64,000 bases of DNA from positions 124,001 through 188,000 of the forward strand of contig NZ_CP022370.1 in the NCBI RefSeq assembly GCF_002220095.1, read 5' to 3'. The position numbers were made by a program, and so were the translations under genes. A model generated the notes under the pieces. It saw nothing but the letters and a program-made list of their open reading frames with translations. It did not search any database and was not told the DNA's origin. Of the stretch, positions 26,122-33,643 are shown piece by piece. Positions within the stretch are counted from its first letter, which is position 1, and every line of letters starts with the position of its first letter. The stretch is from Bosea sp. AS-1. GTDB lineage: Bacteria > Pseudomonadota > Alphaproteobacteria > Rhizobiales > Beijerinckiaceae.

Positions 26122-26818
26122 TGCGGGCCGCCGCAATCGCAAAGCGGAAGGGCTTCGAGCCCGCCCCGCGCCCCTACGCAGCCGTTACAAATCTCGGCCG
26201 ATCGCAAGCACACCGGCTATTGCCGAACTCCTCAGACAGCACGCTCCGGTCGCCATCGGCGTATCCGGCGGCAAGGACAGCCAGGCGGCGGCGATCGCCA
26301 CGTTCGAATACCTTGACCGTGTCGGCCACATCGGCCCGCGGCTTGCGCTTCATCCGGCTTACCGGCAGTTCGGGATGACGCGCGTCTCGTGCCGGTTCTG
26401 CATCATGTCGAGCCTCGCCGACCTCAAGGCCGCAAGCTGCCAGACCAAGGCCCACGAGCTCTATCGGACGATGGTCGACCTCGAATGCCGGAGCTCATTC
26501 GCATTCCAGGGCGCGCGCTGGCTCGGCGACATCGCCCCGCATCTCCTTGATCATGACGCTCGTGATGCTTTGGTGCTCGCGAAGAAGACAGCGGCGCGGC
26601 GCATTGCCGCGGAGCGCCGCATCAGCCGGCCGATGCGCTTTGTGAAGGGATGGCCGACACGAATGCTCTCCGACACGGAAGCCGATCTGTTGGCGGAGGT
26701 CCGGGCCGAAATCAGCGGCCTGCTCCAATTGAACGCGCGGTTTCTCGACCGGGACGGGATCCATGGCCGCTATGCCGAATTGCTGGCGGTCAAGGCCAGC
26801 AAAAGCAGGAGCGCATGA
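26121..26818 (+). pseudogene. PAPS-reductase-like protein, frameshifted and internally deleted
   Basis: The start (TGATG coupling) encodes YAAVTNLGRS. Around 26210 a one-base shift is needed to reach TPAIAELLRQHAPVAIGVSGGKDSQA, the P-loop of the adenine-nucleotide hydrolase/PAPS-reductase superfamily. Immediately after the GHIGPRL segment the sequence jumps to HPAYRQFGMTRVSCRFCIM, a motif normally some 150-200 residues further on, so the central part is missing. The C-terminal part, including a Cys pair (CRFC) and FVKGWPTRML, is well kept. Related plasmid proteins resemble sulfur-modification enzymes such as DndC, but the role is unknown. Confidence 0.65.
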
Positions 26819-27754
26819 GCGGGCTGTCTTCTCACGGCCAGTGGTGAACATCACCTGCCTGGGGTAGCGGGATCGGCTGGACGATTCCGGGTAGTTGACT
26901 GAGCCTCAGAGAGGATAGGGCCACCGCCCGTTCCGGGCGGCCGCGCTCTATGCCTGCGGCACGGAGCCAGCCTGCGGCCGTCTCCGCCGATTCCGGTGAC
27001 GATCGCTTGTCCAGATCCAAGACGCCGTTCAGACCCGAGATCTGGCTGGGATGTGATGGCCGCTCGCGAAGAGATCGTCGCCTCTTGTTCGGGCCTCCTC
27101 GAGCGTCGGAATGCATCTGCCGGAAAACATCCCTGAGCATTGCGCGGCGACCAGGCTAAAGCTGGGCCGGCCGAACCTTCGACGTCCGCGACCGAAGCAG
27201 GATGCACCGCGGAAAGCCTGCCGCGCCGTAAGGGCTTGTGGTGGAGTGGGGCGGCACCGCTCGGCTGACGGTAATGCCGGCGCGCAGGCCCGTTCACAGG
27301 CGGGAGTGGAAGGTGTGTTGGCGCCTGGCCTTAGTTTTCAGGGCGGGCGGGTGTCGCACTCGCGCCGGGCTGCCGGGCAGACCGTTCCGGCGGAAGCCTT
27401 TGGCGAATCTGTGCGCCGACGCGGCGGCAGCCATGTCGTGGCTCCTCTTCGGTCTGATCCAGGCCTGCCCTCCTGCGGGCTCGATGGGGCATGTCTGACC
27501 GGAGAACGGCTTCGCCTCGATCGTCCTCCCGCAACGGCCTCGCGCGACTTTCTTCCCCTGACGCTGCGCGCCATTCCTCGCGGGGCAAGAAAGCCGCTTC
27601 CAGCCGTCCTCCATTGCATTGCGGCCCCTAAGGACCACCCCAGCGCGCAAGCGCGCCGGGGACCCCGGTGGGGTGCGGTCCGATCGTCCCCGGTCCTGTC
27701 GACAGCCATCGAGGTCGCGAAGGGCGCGGCCCGAAACAGCAAAGGAACGGCACC
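26819..27754. other. Gap of about 930 bp without a supported gene
   Basis: Open frames on both strands are low in recognisable motifs and rich in Arg/Pro/Ser. I see no tRNA, transposase or domain signature. It may hold gene debris left of the DUF736 gene. Confidence 0.45.
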
Positions 27755-28066
27755 ATGGCTACCATCGGCACCTTCACCTCCACCACCACCGGCTTCACCG
27801 GCTCGATCAAGACCCTCACCCTCAACGTCAAGGCCCGCCTCGAGCGCATCGAAAACCCCTCCGACAAGGGCCCCCACTTCCGCATCTACTCCGGCGCCGT
27901 CGAACTCGGTGCGGCCTGGCAGAAGCACTCCGAGCAGAGCGGCCGCGACTACCTCTCGGTCAAGCTTGACGACCCGAGCTTCCCGGCGCCGATCTACGCC
28001 ACCCTGGTCGAGGTCGAAGGCGAACAAGGCCTCCAGCTGATCTGGTCCCGGCCGAACCGGGACTGA
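27755..28066 (+). CDS. DUF736 family protein
   Basis: A 103-residue protein with the family pattern: [21 protein letters not shown], then [18 protein letters not shown] and [23 protein letters not shown]736 proteins are small beta-rich cytoplasmic proteins of unknown function that are strongly associated with alphaproteobacterial plasmids and ICEs and are often highly expressed. It stands alone, with an AAAGGAAC ribosome site and a strong terminator downstream. Confidence 0.92.
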   Translation: MATIGTFTSTTTGFTGSIKTLTLNVKARLERIENPSDKGPHFRIYSGAVELGAAWQKHSEQSGRDYLSVKLDDPSFPAPIYATLVEVEGEQGLQLIWSRPNRD

Positions 28067-28080
28067 TCTTCCGCCACCCC

Positions 28081-28102
28081 GGCCCCGCCATACGGCGGGG
28101 CC
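28081..28102 (+). terminator. Intrinsic terminator after DUF736
   Basis: A perfect nine-base stem (GGCCCCGCC/GGCGGGGCC) with an ATAC loop is followed by ATTTCC, 14 bp after the stop. The sequence from here to 28450 shows no supported gene. Confidence 0.75.
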
Positions 28103-28450
28103 ATTTCCATGTCGGTCGGACCTGCGCCCGCGAGGCCGGGGGCATTCGCGGTTGCCGCCGGCGTGGCGTGTCATCCTGTCGGGCAGGTTCTCTCAGCCGG
28201 GAGCCCGCGTCTCCCGGAGGGCGCGGCACCGTGGAGCCAGGCCGTCTTTCTCTCTGGGGCGACAAGCATACCGTCAGTCGGCCCGCCGCAAGGACGGGCG
28301 GTACCCCCAATTTTGTCGCCGGGCGCATGCGCGCCCATCGACAAAATCGGCTCCCCCACCCGCCGGCTCCGCCGGTTGCTGACGCAATCCTTGCCCCGGA
28401 CCTCCAACGACCGGTGGCGGCCTCCCGTCATCGAGACATTGGAGGTTCAC

Positions 28451-28606
28451 ATGAACAACGCTTTCGACATCTACGCAGAGATCGGCGAGCTGCGTGCGGA
28501 GCTCGCGGAATGCATCCTCACCCGCAAGGAACGCGCCGAGACGCAGGCACGTCTCGACCAACTGCTCGCTGAGGCGGATCGGCGGCGCGAGGCCGAGGAG
28601 GCGTGA
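28451..28606 (+). CDS. Small acidic helical protein
   Basis: A 51-residue protein starting MNNAFDIYAEIGEL with a strong GGAGG site 5 bp before the ATG. The sequence is one continuous charged helix with coiled-coil character (ERAETQARLDQLLAEADRR). No family is recognised. The ribosome site and codon bias support it. Confidence 0.55.
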   Translation: MNNAFDIYAEIGELRAELAECILTRKERAETQARLDQLLAEADRRREAEEA

Positions 28607-28660
28607 GCCTCCTCTTCGCATGTCGACGACGGCAGTGTTACCGTTCGCGGTCGGAGGGCT

Positions 28661-28940
28661 TCAACCGTTGAGCGCGTCCTTCACGGCCTTCGCGGGTGTG
28701 AAGCGCAGCTTCTTCGAAGCCGCGATCTTGATTGTCGCACCCGTCGAGGGGTTGCGACCCTCACGCGCCGGGGTCGCCTTCACCTTGAACTTCCCGAAGC
28801 CCCGGGACATTGGTTTCACCGCCGCTCTTGGCCGCCTCGGCGATCTGCTTGAACACGCTATCGACGATCGTCTTGGCCTGAGCCTTGGTCAGGTTCTGGT
28901 CGGCGGCGATCTTGTCGGCGATTTCAGCGGTGGTGGCCAT
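28661..28940 (-). pseudogene. HU-family DNA-binding protein, one frameshift
   Basis: The start MATTAEIADKIAADQNLTKAQA and helix region are typical HU. After GGETNVPG the frame breaks; the other frame continues FGKFKVK, then REGRNPSTG with the beta-arm, and finally LRFTPAKAVKDALNG-stop at 28661. The break lies in a four-C run (28800-28803), where one base appears to be extra. HU is a nucleoid protein that bends DNA and often assists plasmid functions. About 92 residues if the shift is corrected. Confidence 0.85.
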
Positions 28941-29362
28941 GGGGGCGTTCCTCGGTGATGTCGTTTGTCGTCGAATCTGTGTGTATGCGCCCGATCGTGG
29001 CGCGAGCGGCATCGGGCGTTCGCATCGTGACCACGTCAAGGCCCGCTGCAGTTCTGCGTCAACGGGCTTAGCGCCGTATCACCGGATCGGTCGACGGCAG
29101 GTGCCAGCTGCAGGAGAGCGGCGGTACGGGTGTCGTTCGAGGATCAGGGCCATGTGTCGGGGCTTCGGCCCGAGCGGCGCAATCCCGCTCTCTCGCGATG
29201 GCGTCCTGGGCCAGCCCCGGATCTTCCACGATCAACCCATGAAGGGTCCGCTAGCAAGCTGCGGCCGCTTGGCCAAGGCCTGCGCGGTGATCGCGACCGG
29301 GGCCGACCCTTCGAGGAGCCATCGAGCGGGAATTCCCCCGCTCCGGATGGATCCTCACGACG
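28941..29362. other. Gap of about 420 bp
   Basis: No supported gene. It contains the upstream region of the HU gene on one side and GC-rich sequence on the other. Confidence 0.45.
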
Positions 29363-29545
29363 ATGTCCGATCTCAGCCTCGCGCAAGACCACGCCTTCCA
29401 GCTCGCCCGCACCCTCATGGTCCCGGTCACGCTCTTCAAGTCCGGCGATCAGTACGGCGCCCTGCCGAGCGACGAACTCGACGCCAACGACGACCTTGAG
29501 CCGATCCACGAATTCGATCCGCACGAGCGCGGGCCAGCTCATTGA
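29363..29545 (+). CDS. Small acidic protein of unknown function
   Basis: A 60-residue frame starting MSDLSLAQDHAFQLARTL, with a beta-like middle (VPVTLFKSGDQYGALP) and an acidic end (DANDDLEPIHEFDPHE). No clear Shine-Dalgarno is seen. It resembles small plasmid proteins near DUF1173 genes, but I cannot name a family. Confidence 0.4.
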   Translation: MSDLSLAQDHAFQLARTLMVPVTLFKSGDQYGALPSDELDANDDLEPIHEFDPHERGPAH

Positions 29546-29615
29546 GCCGGCACCCCGTTGCCGGACCCGCCCGGCCACCCGTCCGTCGCCTCGGCTCGCT
29601 GTTCGGCCGACATCG

Positions 29616-30815
29616 CTATCGGACGGGGAGCGCTGGCATTTCACCACGGCCCGTGTGCCAGATCCAACTATCCATCTCCGGGCGCGATGCGATCATCTCA
29701 TCGAGCGCTTCCTGATAGGCGTCGTCCGCATTCGCCGGCACGACGAAGAGGGCGAGCGGCCGTGGCCGGTGCTGCAGCAACAGCGCTGCCACGATCGGCT
29801 GATCCGCGGGAGAGGCAAAACGCAGGCCCTTGATGCTCTGCTCGCGCGCCTTCGCCAGCGCTTCGACAAGGCGCAGCTCCTGGGCGGATTCGTAAGGGAT
29901 CCAGTTCTCCGCCACGACCATCAGCGCGATCTCCTCGACGATCGCGAGACCGGCGGCATTCAGCCCGAAGGTCGCGATTGCGATCAGATGCGAGGTATCG
30001 TTCGCCGCCCATAGCGCGAGCTCCGCCTCGAAGCGCGCTTGCACGCGAACCCAGGCACGATCGTCGAGCAGGAACGGGAAGCCCGGCAGGTGCTTGATGA
30101 CGAGCCGGTGGCCGCCGCGCGCCGCCTGGAATTCCTTGACCTCGCCGACCAACACCATGAGCTTTCGCGGGCCGGTCTTCTGCGGCTGGATGTCACTCAG
30201 CGCGGTCGCCCGCCGTTGCTCGATCGCGTCCTTCTGCTCGGCGCGGAAGGACTCCGGAACGAGAAGCACGTCACTCAGTGGCGCGCCCTTCACCAGCATC
30301 GTCTTCGCCGCTTCGAGCAGGTGCCAGCGAATATTCCACCAGTGGCGCCTGCCGGCCCAGGCGGAGGTCCATTTGGTCAGGCCGGCTTCGTTCCAGAGCA
30401 GATGTAGCAGCGCCCGGAGCGACAGCCGGCGCGCCTCGCTCTTCACCGAAGTCGATTCCAACGCGGCAGGCATCGCCGCCGCCCGGCTGCCGGTCCGCGT
30501 CAGGCTGAACTCCAGTCGCAACGCCGCCATCCCGCTTTCGGGATCAAGCCGGATCGCACTGCCCATGAGTGGACCGAGACCCGAGAGATCGACAGGCGGC
30601 TCATAGGAGTCGCAGTCTGGATCGTGCTGGCCGCCCGAGAGCGGCATGCGCTTGATCACATGCTGCTCGCCGATCGCGGCGACATACATCGGAATGCCCG
30701 GCTGGCGGCATAGACACAGCGGGCGAATGTGATCGCGATAAGCCGCCGCGATCGCGTCCTTCAGGGCGGGATCACCCTCCGTTGTGATGGTGCCTGCAAT
30801 CTCGTACCGGCGCAT
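29616..30815 (-). CDS. DUF1173 family protein
   Basis: A 399-residue protein, start MRRYEIAGTITTEGD, with AGGAGG 7 bp before the ATG. The N-terminal part has a Cys-containing motif (RPLCLCRQPGIPMYVA) and HDPDCDSYEPP, a possible metal site. The rest is alpha/beta and matches the DUF1173 family of plasmid and ICE proteins of unknown function. The family often lies near partition and mobilisation genes, as it does here. Confidence 0.8.
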   Translation of the reverse strand: MRRYEIAGTITTEGDPALKDAIAAAYRDHIRPLCLCRQPGIPMYVAAIGEQHVIKRMPLSGGQHDPDCDSYEPPVDLSGLGPLMGSAIRLDPESGMAALRLEFSLTRTGSRAAAMPAALESTSVKSEARRLSLRALLHLLWNEAGLTKWTSAWAGRRHWWNIRWHLLEAAKTMLVKGAPLSDVLLVPESFRAEQKDAIEQRRATALSDIQPQKTGPRKLMVLVGEVKEFQAARGGHRLVIKHLPGFPFLLDDRAWVRVQARFEAELALWAANDTSHLIAIATFGLNAAGLAIVEEIALMVVAENWIPYESAQELRLVEALAKAREQSIKGLRFASPADQPIVAALLLQHRPRPLALFVVPANADDAYQEALDEMIASRPEMDSWIWHTGRGEMPALPVR

Positions 30816-30959
30816 CCACGTCCTCCTGGCGCGTCACCGGCGTTCCGCTTGCGCGATTGGCGACTGGACTTATGCGAACATCGAGGCCGCCCGCTGCAAG
30901 TTAGGCCGCGGCGCGGAGGCGGCGCCGGTCGAAACAGGCTGCCTTCCTGCGCTCATTGC

Positions 30960-31328
30960 CTACACAGGCAGTTTCCGCGAGCGCGCTTCACGCGCGATCG
31001 TGCGTTGAGCCCGGTTCTTCTTGGCGATGGCCGAACTCAAATCGTCATAGTCGACTCCGCCTCTCTGCAGAGCGCGGCGGGCATCTTCGACCTCGAAGCC
31101 GAGAAGCTCGAACACCGACATGTGCAGACTGGCGGCGAGGCGCTCGATCGTCTTCAGCGTCGGGTTCCCGGCTCCGCGGAGCATTTGGTAGTAGGTTTGA
31201 CGCGCGAGCCCCGTCTTCGGCAGAAGCTTCTCCATGCCGCCGTTCTCGATCTCGAGCTGCTGCAGGCGAATCGCGATCATTTCGTTGAGGATCGAATGAT
31301 CGAGGGGCTGGGGCTTGCGAACGGGCAT
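30960..31328 (-). CDS. XRE-family HTH regulator
   Basis: A 122-residue protein with a central HTH (MEKLLPKTGLARQTYYQMLRG, then NPTLKTIERLAASLHMSV) and a basic C-terminal tail (KKNRAQRTIAREARSRKL). It lies upstream of, and in the same direction as, DUF1173. A motif (AGATGTTAG) about 55 bp upstream recurs in front of parA and the mob operon, so this protein is a candidate regulator of all three. Confidence 0.75.
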   Translation of the reverse strand: MPVRKPQPLDHSILNEMIAIRLQQLEIENGGMEKLLPKTGLARQTYYQMLRGAGNPTLKTIERLAASLHMSVFELLGFEVEDARRALQRGGVDYDDLSSAIAKKNRAQRTIAREARSRKLPV

Positions 31329-31380
31329 CTGGTTCCCAGGACAGGTTGGCGATCACGATTCCCAGGACCCTATATCAGCG

Positions 31381-31404
31381 TCTAACATCTAAGATAATAG
31401 ACAT
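31381..31404. promoter_or_regulatory. Motif copy 1 upstream of the XRE gene
   Basis: The minus strand reads TTAGATGTTAGAC here, and the plus strand also gives GTCTA...TAGAC arms. It shares AGATRTTAG with the sites at 32,661 and 33,115. Confidence 0.45.
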
Positions 31405-31503
31405 TTGCAATTTGATCCAAATACGGCTTGCGGCGTCGCCCTGCTCGTATTCAGGCCGATGTCGCCCGGCCCAAGCGACAGGGCGGATTCCGGTGGGGCG
31501 CCT

Positions 31504-31914
31504 TCATATCGGTGGCAGTCGCCCAATCTGCTGCAGATGCTCGTACAGGATGCGGTCGATCACGCGCAGCGGCTGCGTCCGCTCCTCGGCGGCCATCTGG
31601 CGAAGGACGAGATCGATCGCGTCCGGCAAGCGCAGCGCATAGGGCCGGGACGACGACCGCTCGCCATAAGCCTCGAACGGGTTCCGCTCTGGCTTCGCTC
31701 GCGCGGGCCGCCGGGCCGGTGCTGCGGCTTCCCGCGGCCGAGGCGGAAACGCGCTGCGAGGACTACCGTTGGCGGAGTCGTCATAGGCAGGCGTTACGAC
31801 CACAGGTTTCGGGTCAGCCGCGACGGGCCCGGACGAAGCAACGCGCTGCGATCTGAAGGCGTCGCGGGGGAGGGGCGGCCTGTCCGGCTTGCTGCTAGTG
31901 TCGGAACCGCCCAT
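31504..31914 (-). CDS. Small partition partner protein (ParG-like), inferred
   Basis: A 136-residue protein starting one base after the parA stop. The first 90 residues are disordered, Pro/Arg/Ser-rich. The C-terminal 45 residues (RPYALRLPDAIDLVLRQMAA, then a second helix) look like a ribbon-helix-helix fold. This architecture, a mobile basic N-terminus plus RHH, is that of ParG-type centromere-binding partners of ParA. The in-frame extension upstream to 32019 overlaps parA and is rejected. Confidence 0.6.
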   Translation of the reverse strand: MGGSDTSSKPDRPPLPRDAFRSQRVASSGPVAADPKPVVVTPAYDDSANGSPRSAFPPRPREAAAPARRPARAKPERNPFEAYGERSSSRPYALRLPDAIDLVLRQMAAEERTQPLRVIDRILYEHLQQIGRLPPI

Positions 31915-31915
31915 G

Positions 31916-32617
31916 TCAGGCCGCCGCCTCGTCCGGCGCTGTACCCTGACTGGCAGCGAGCAGCTCACGCACGACCTGGTCGGCATTGTAACGCGCCTTC
32001 CGAACGGGCTCGTCGCCATCGCTCATCTGATAGAGCGTGCCGTGGCCGCTGGTCATCGTGCGATAGGTCACACGGCGATAAAGTGCGTTCGAGCAGATCG
32101 GCACCTGTTCGGCATCGAGATAGCCGATGACCTCGCGCAGTGGTCGCGTGTTGCGGTCGAGACTGTCATACTCGTTGAACAGCACGCGATGCTGACTCAT
32201 CGGTAGAGCCGATGCCGCTGCATGCTGTTCGAGATTGCGGATGGTGCGCACGACCTGCGACGCATCGAAAGTGTGGACCTTGCACGGCAGGACCACAAGA
32301 TCGGCCCGCAGTGTCGATTGGATCAGGACGTTGCCATAATAGCCGGGCGTGTCGATGACCACGACGTCATAGCGCTCGCCATTTTCGATCGCCGCGAAAA
32401 GCTCCGCTTCGTTCGCCGCCCGGATCAGATCGATCCCCTCCGGCTTCATCCCTCGTGCGATGCTCGACGCGTGCCATTGATAGGACGATCCTTGCGGATC
32501 CGCGTCGATGATCGCCACCGCATAGCCGTGGCGGGCAAACTCTCCAGCGAGGATGATCGAAACGGTCGTCTTGCCGCTTCCGCCCTTTGGGTTGGCGACT
32601 GCGAAGATGCTCGGCAT
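31916..32617 (-). CDS. parA: ParA-family partition ATPase
   Basis: A 233-residue ParA from ATG 32617 (GGAG seven bases upstream). The deviant Walker A motif is VANPKGGSGKTTVS, switch I/II-like segments are IIDADPQGSSYQW and VVIDTPGYYGN, and VLPCKVHTFDA follows. It lacks an N-terminal HTH, so it is the small ParA type. It is followed directly by a ParG-like partner and should drive segregation of the element. Its promoter region (TATAAT on the minus strand near 32,660) overlaps the repeated AGATATTAG motif. Confidence 0.9.
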   Translation of the reverse strand: MPSIFAVANPKGGSGKTTVSIILAGEFARHGYAVAIIDADPQGSSYQWHASSIARGMKPEGIDLIRAANEAELFAAIENGERYDVVVIDTPGYYGNVLIQSTLRADLVVLPCKVHTFDASQVVRTIRNLEQHAAASALPMSQHRVLFNEYDSLDRNTRPLREVIGYLDAEQVPICSNALYRRVTYRTMTSGHGTLYQMSDGDEPVRKARYNADQVVRELLAASQGTAPDEAAA

Positions 32618-32660
32618 CGGTGCTCCACGGGCCTTCGGGCTCTCTTGGTCAATGTACATT

Positions 32661-32680
32661 ATAATAGATATTAGACAATG
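32661..32680. promoter_or_regulatory. Motif copy 2 in the parA promoter
   Basis: The sequence ATAATAGATATTAGAC has a TAAT-AGAT-ATTA dyad and overlaps the TATAAT box read towards parA, so binding here would block parA transcription. Confidence 0.5.
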
Positions 32681-33110
32681 CCGGTTCGCCGCAAGACGGT
32701 ATCTCGGGATTGCCGAACTATGCGATTGCGCTAAGCCCGTAAGGCGTGATCGCAGCAGTTCGAAATGACGCTATTCCGGGAATCCCGGACGTCTGCGATG
32801 CCGTAATTCGCGCTTGCCGTGACGCCGCAAGACGGGAATGAGGCAGGGCGGCATTCGGGCTATTCTGCATCCGCAGAGTGCTGCATTCCTTCGATACATC
32901 ACTATGATAAAGCTGTGATGTGGCGTTCCACGGGTCGCGAAATGCGGTGGTGCAGCAATGACGTTCTCATGCATGACCGAGTCATCGACAAAGCGAATTG
33001 CGGTAATGCCGCATGCCGGAACAGCGGCCCTCGGCGCGATGCGACCGGCCGCGAGGCCATGAGGTGGCGCAATGGCGGGGTCAGTGGGAGTGGGGGGGCT
33101 GGAGAGCCGT
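32681..33110. other. Intergenic region between parA and mobC, candidate oriT/centromere
   Basis: About 430 bp without a gene. It holds a 12-bp direct repeat GCCGCAAGACGG (32688-32699 and 32824-32835), a perfect 7-bp-arm palindrome TCCGGGA-A-TCCCGGA (32775-32789), and a GCGG-TAATG-CCGC hairpin near 33,000. Such features upstream of a relaxase operon suit an origin of transfer or a parS site. Inference only. Confidence 0.4.
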
Positions 33111-33112
33111 CT

Positions 33113-33131
33113 ATTCTAATAGATGTTAGTT
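33113..33131. promoter_or_regulatory. Motif copy 3 upstream of the mob operon
   Basis: The sequence ATTCTAATAGATGTTAG has CTAAT/GTTAG arms around AGAT and lies about 95 bp before the MobC-like start. It matches copies 1 and 2. Confidence 0.5.
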
Positions 33132-33223
33132 GACAAGATACCGGTTTGTGGGCCACAAACACGGGGCGGCTGCGGGACGCAGCCGGGGGCGCTGACGCGC
33201 TATCGGCCGGGAAGGGGAGCGGA

Positions 33224-33643
33224 ATGGCGGGAGCTGCTGCCGGGCGGAGAGGCAAGCCGAGGCTGCGGACCGAGCTCTCAACGGCCGATGAGCAGCGACT
33301 GCAGGACGCGGTGGCGCTGTTCGGCCTGCCGAAGGCGGAGGTGGTCCGCCGCCTGATCCGGGCCTCGGTGCAGGCAGGCCCCGCGCTCTCGTCGGAGAAT
33401 ACGCAAGCGGTTGTCGCTTTGGCGCAGCAGGTCCGGATGGTCGGCCGCAACTTGTCACAGGTCTTGAAGGCGATCCATCGCGGCCAGGCCGTCGACATGG
33501 AGGATACCGAGGCGATCTGGCGCGGCTTGCACGAGGCGATCGCGGCGATCGACGGAGAGCTCACCGAGATGACGGTCGCCTATGGTTCGAAGCTCCGGCG
33601 CCAGGCAAAACTTACGCTGTCGGCCGACGAGTGCCCGGCATGA
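33224..33643 (+). CDS. MobC-like relaxosome accessory protein
   Basis: A 139-residue protein from ATG 33224 (AAGGGGAG upstream). The N-terminal part looks like a ribbon-helix-helix (STADEQRLQDAVALFGLPKAEV). The C-terminal part contains ALAQQVRMVGRNLSQVLKAI, a pattern of MobC-type mobilisation proteins that help the relaxase open oriT. Its stop overlaps the relaxase start (ATGA), giving a mobC-relaxase operon. Confidence 0.7.
   Translation: MAGAAAGRRGKPRLRTELSTADEQRLQDAVALFGLPKAEVVRRLIRASVQAGPALSSENTQAVVALAQQVRMVGRNLSQVLKAIHRGQAVDMEDTEAIWRGLHEAIAAIDGELTEMTVAYGSKLRRQAKLTLSADECPA

Noticed and set aside
26819..27754. Possible transposase remnants in this gap
   Set aside because: No DDE, HTH or IS-end signature could be found, and candidate frames are low in information.
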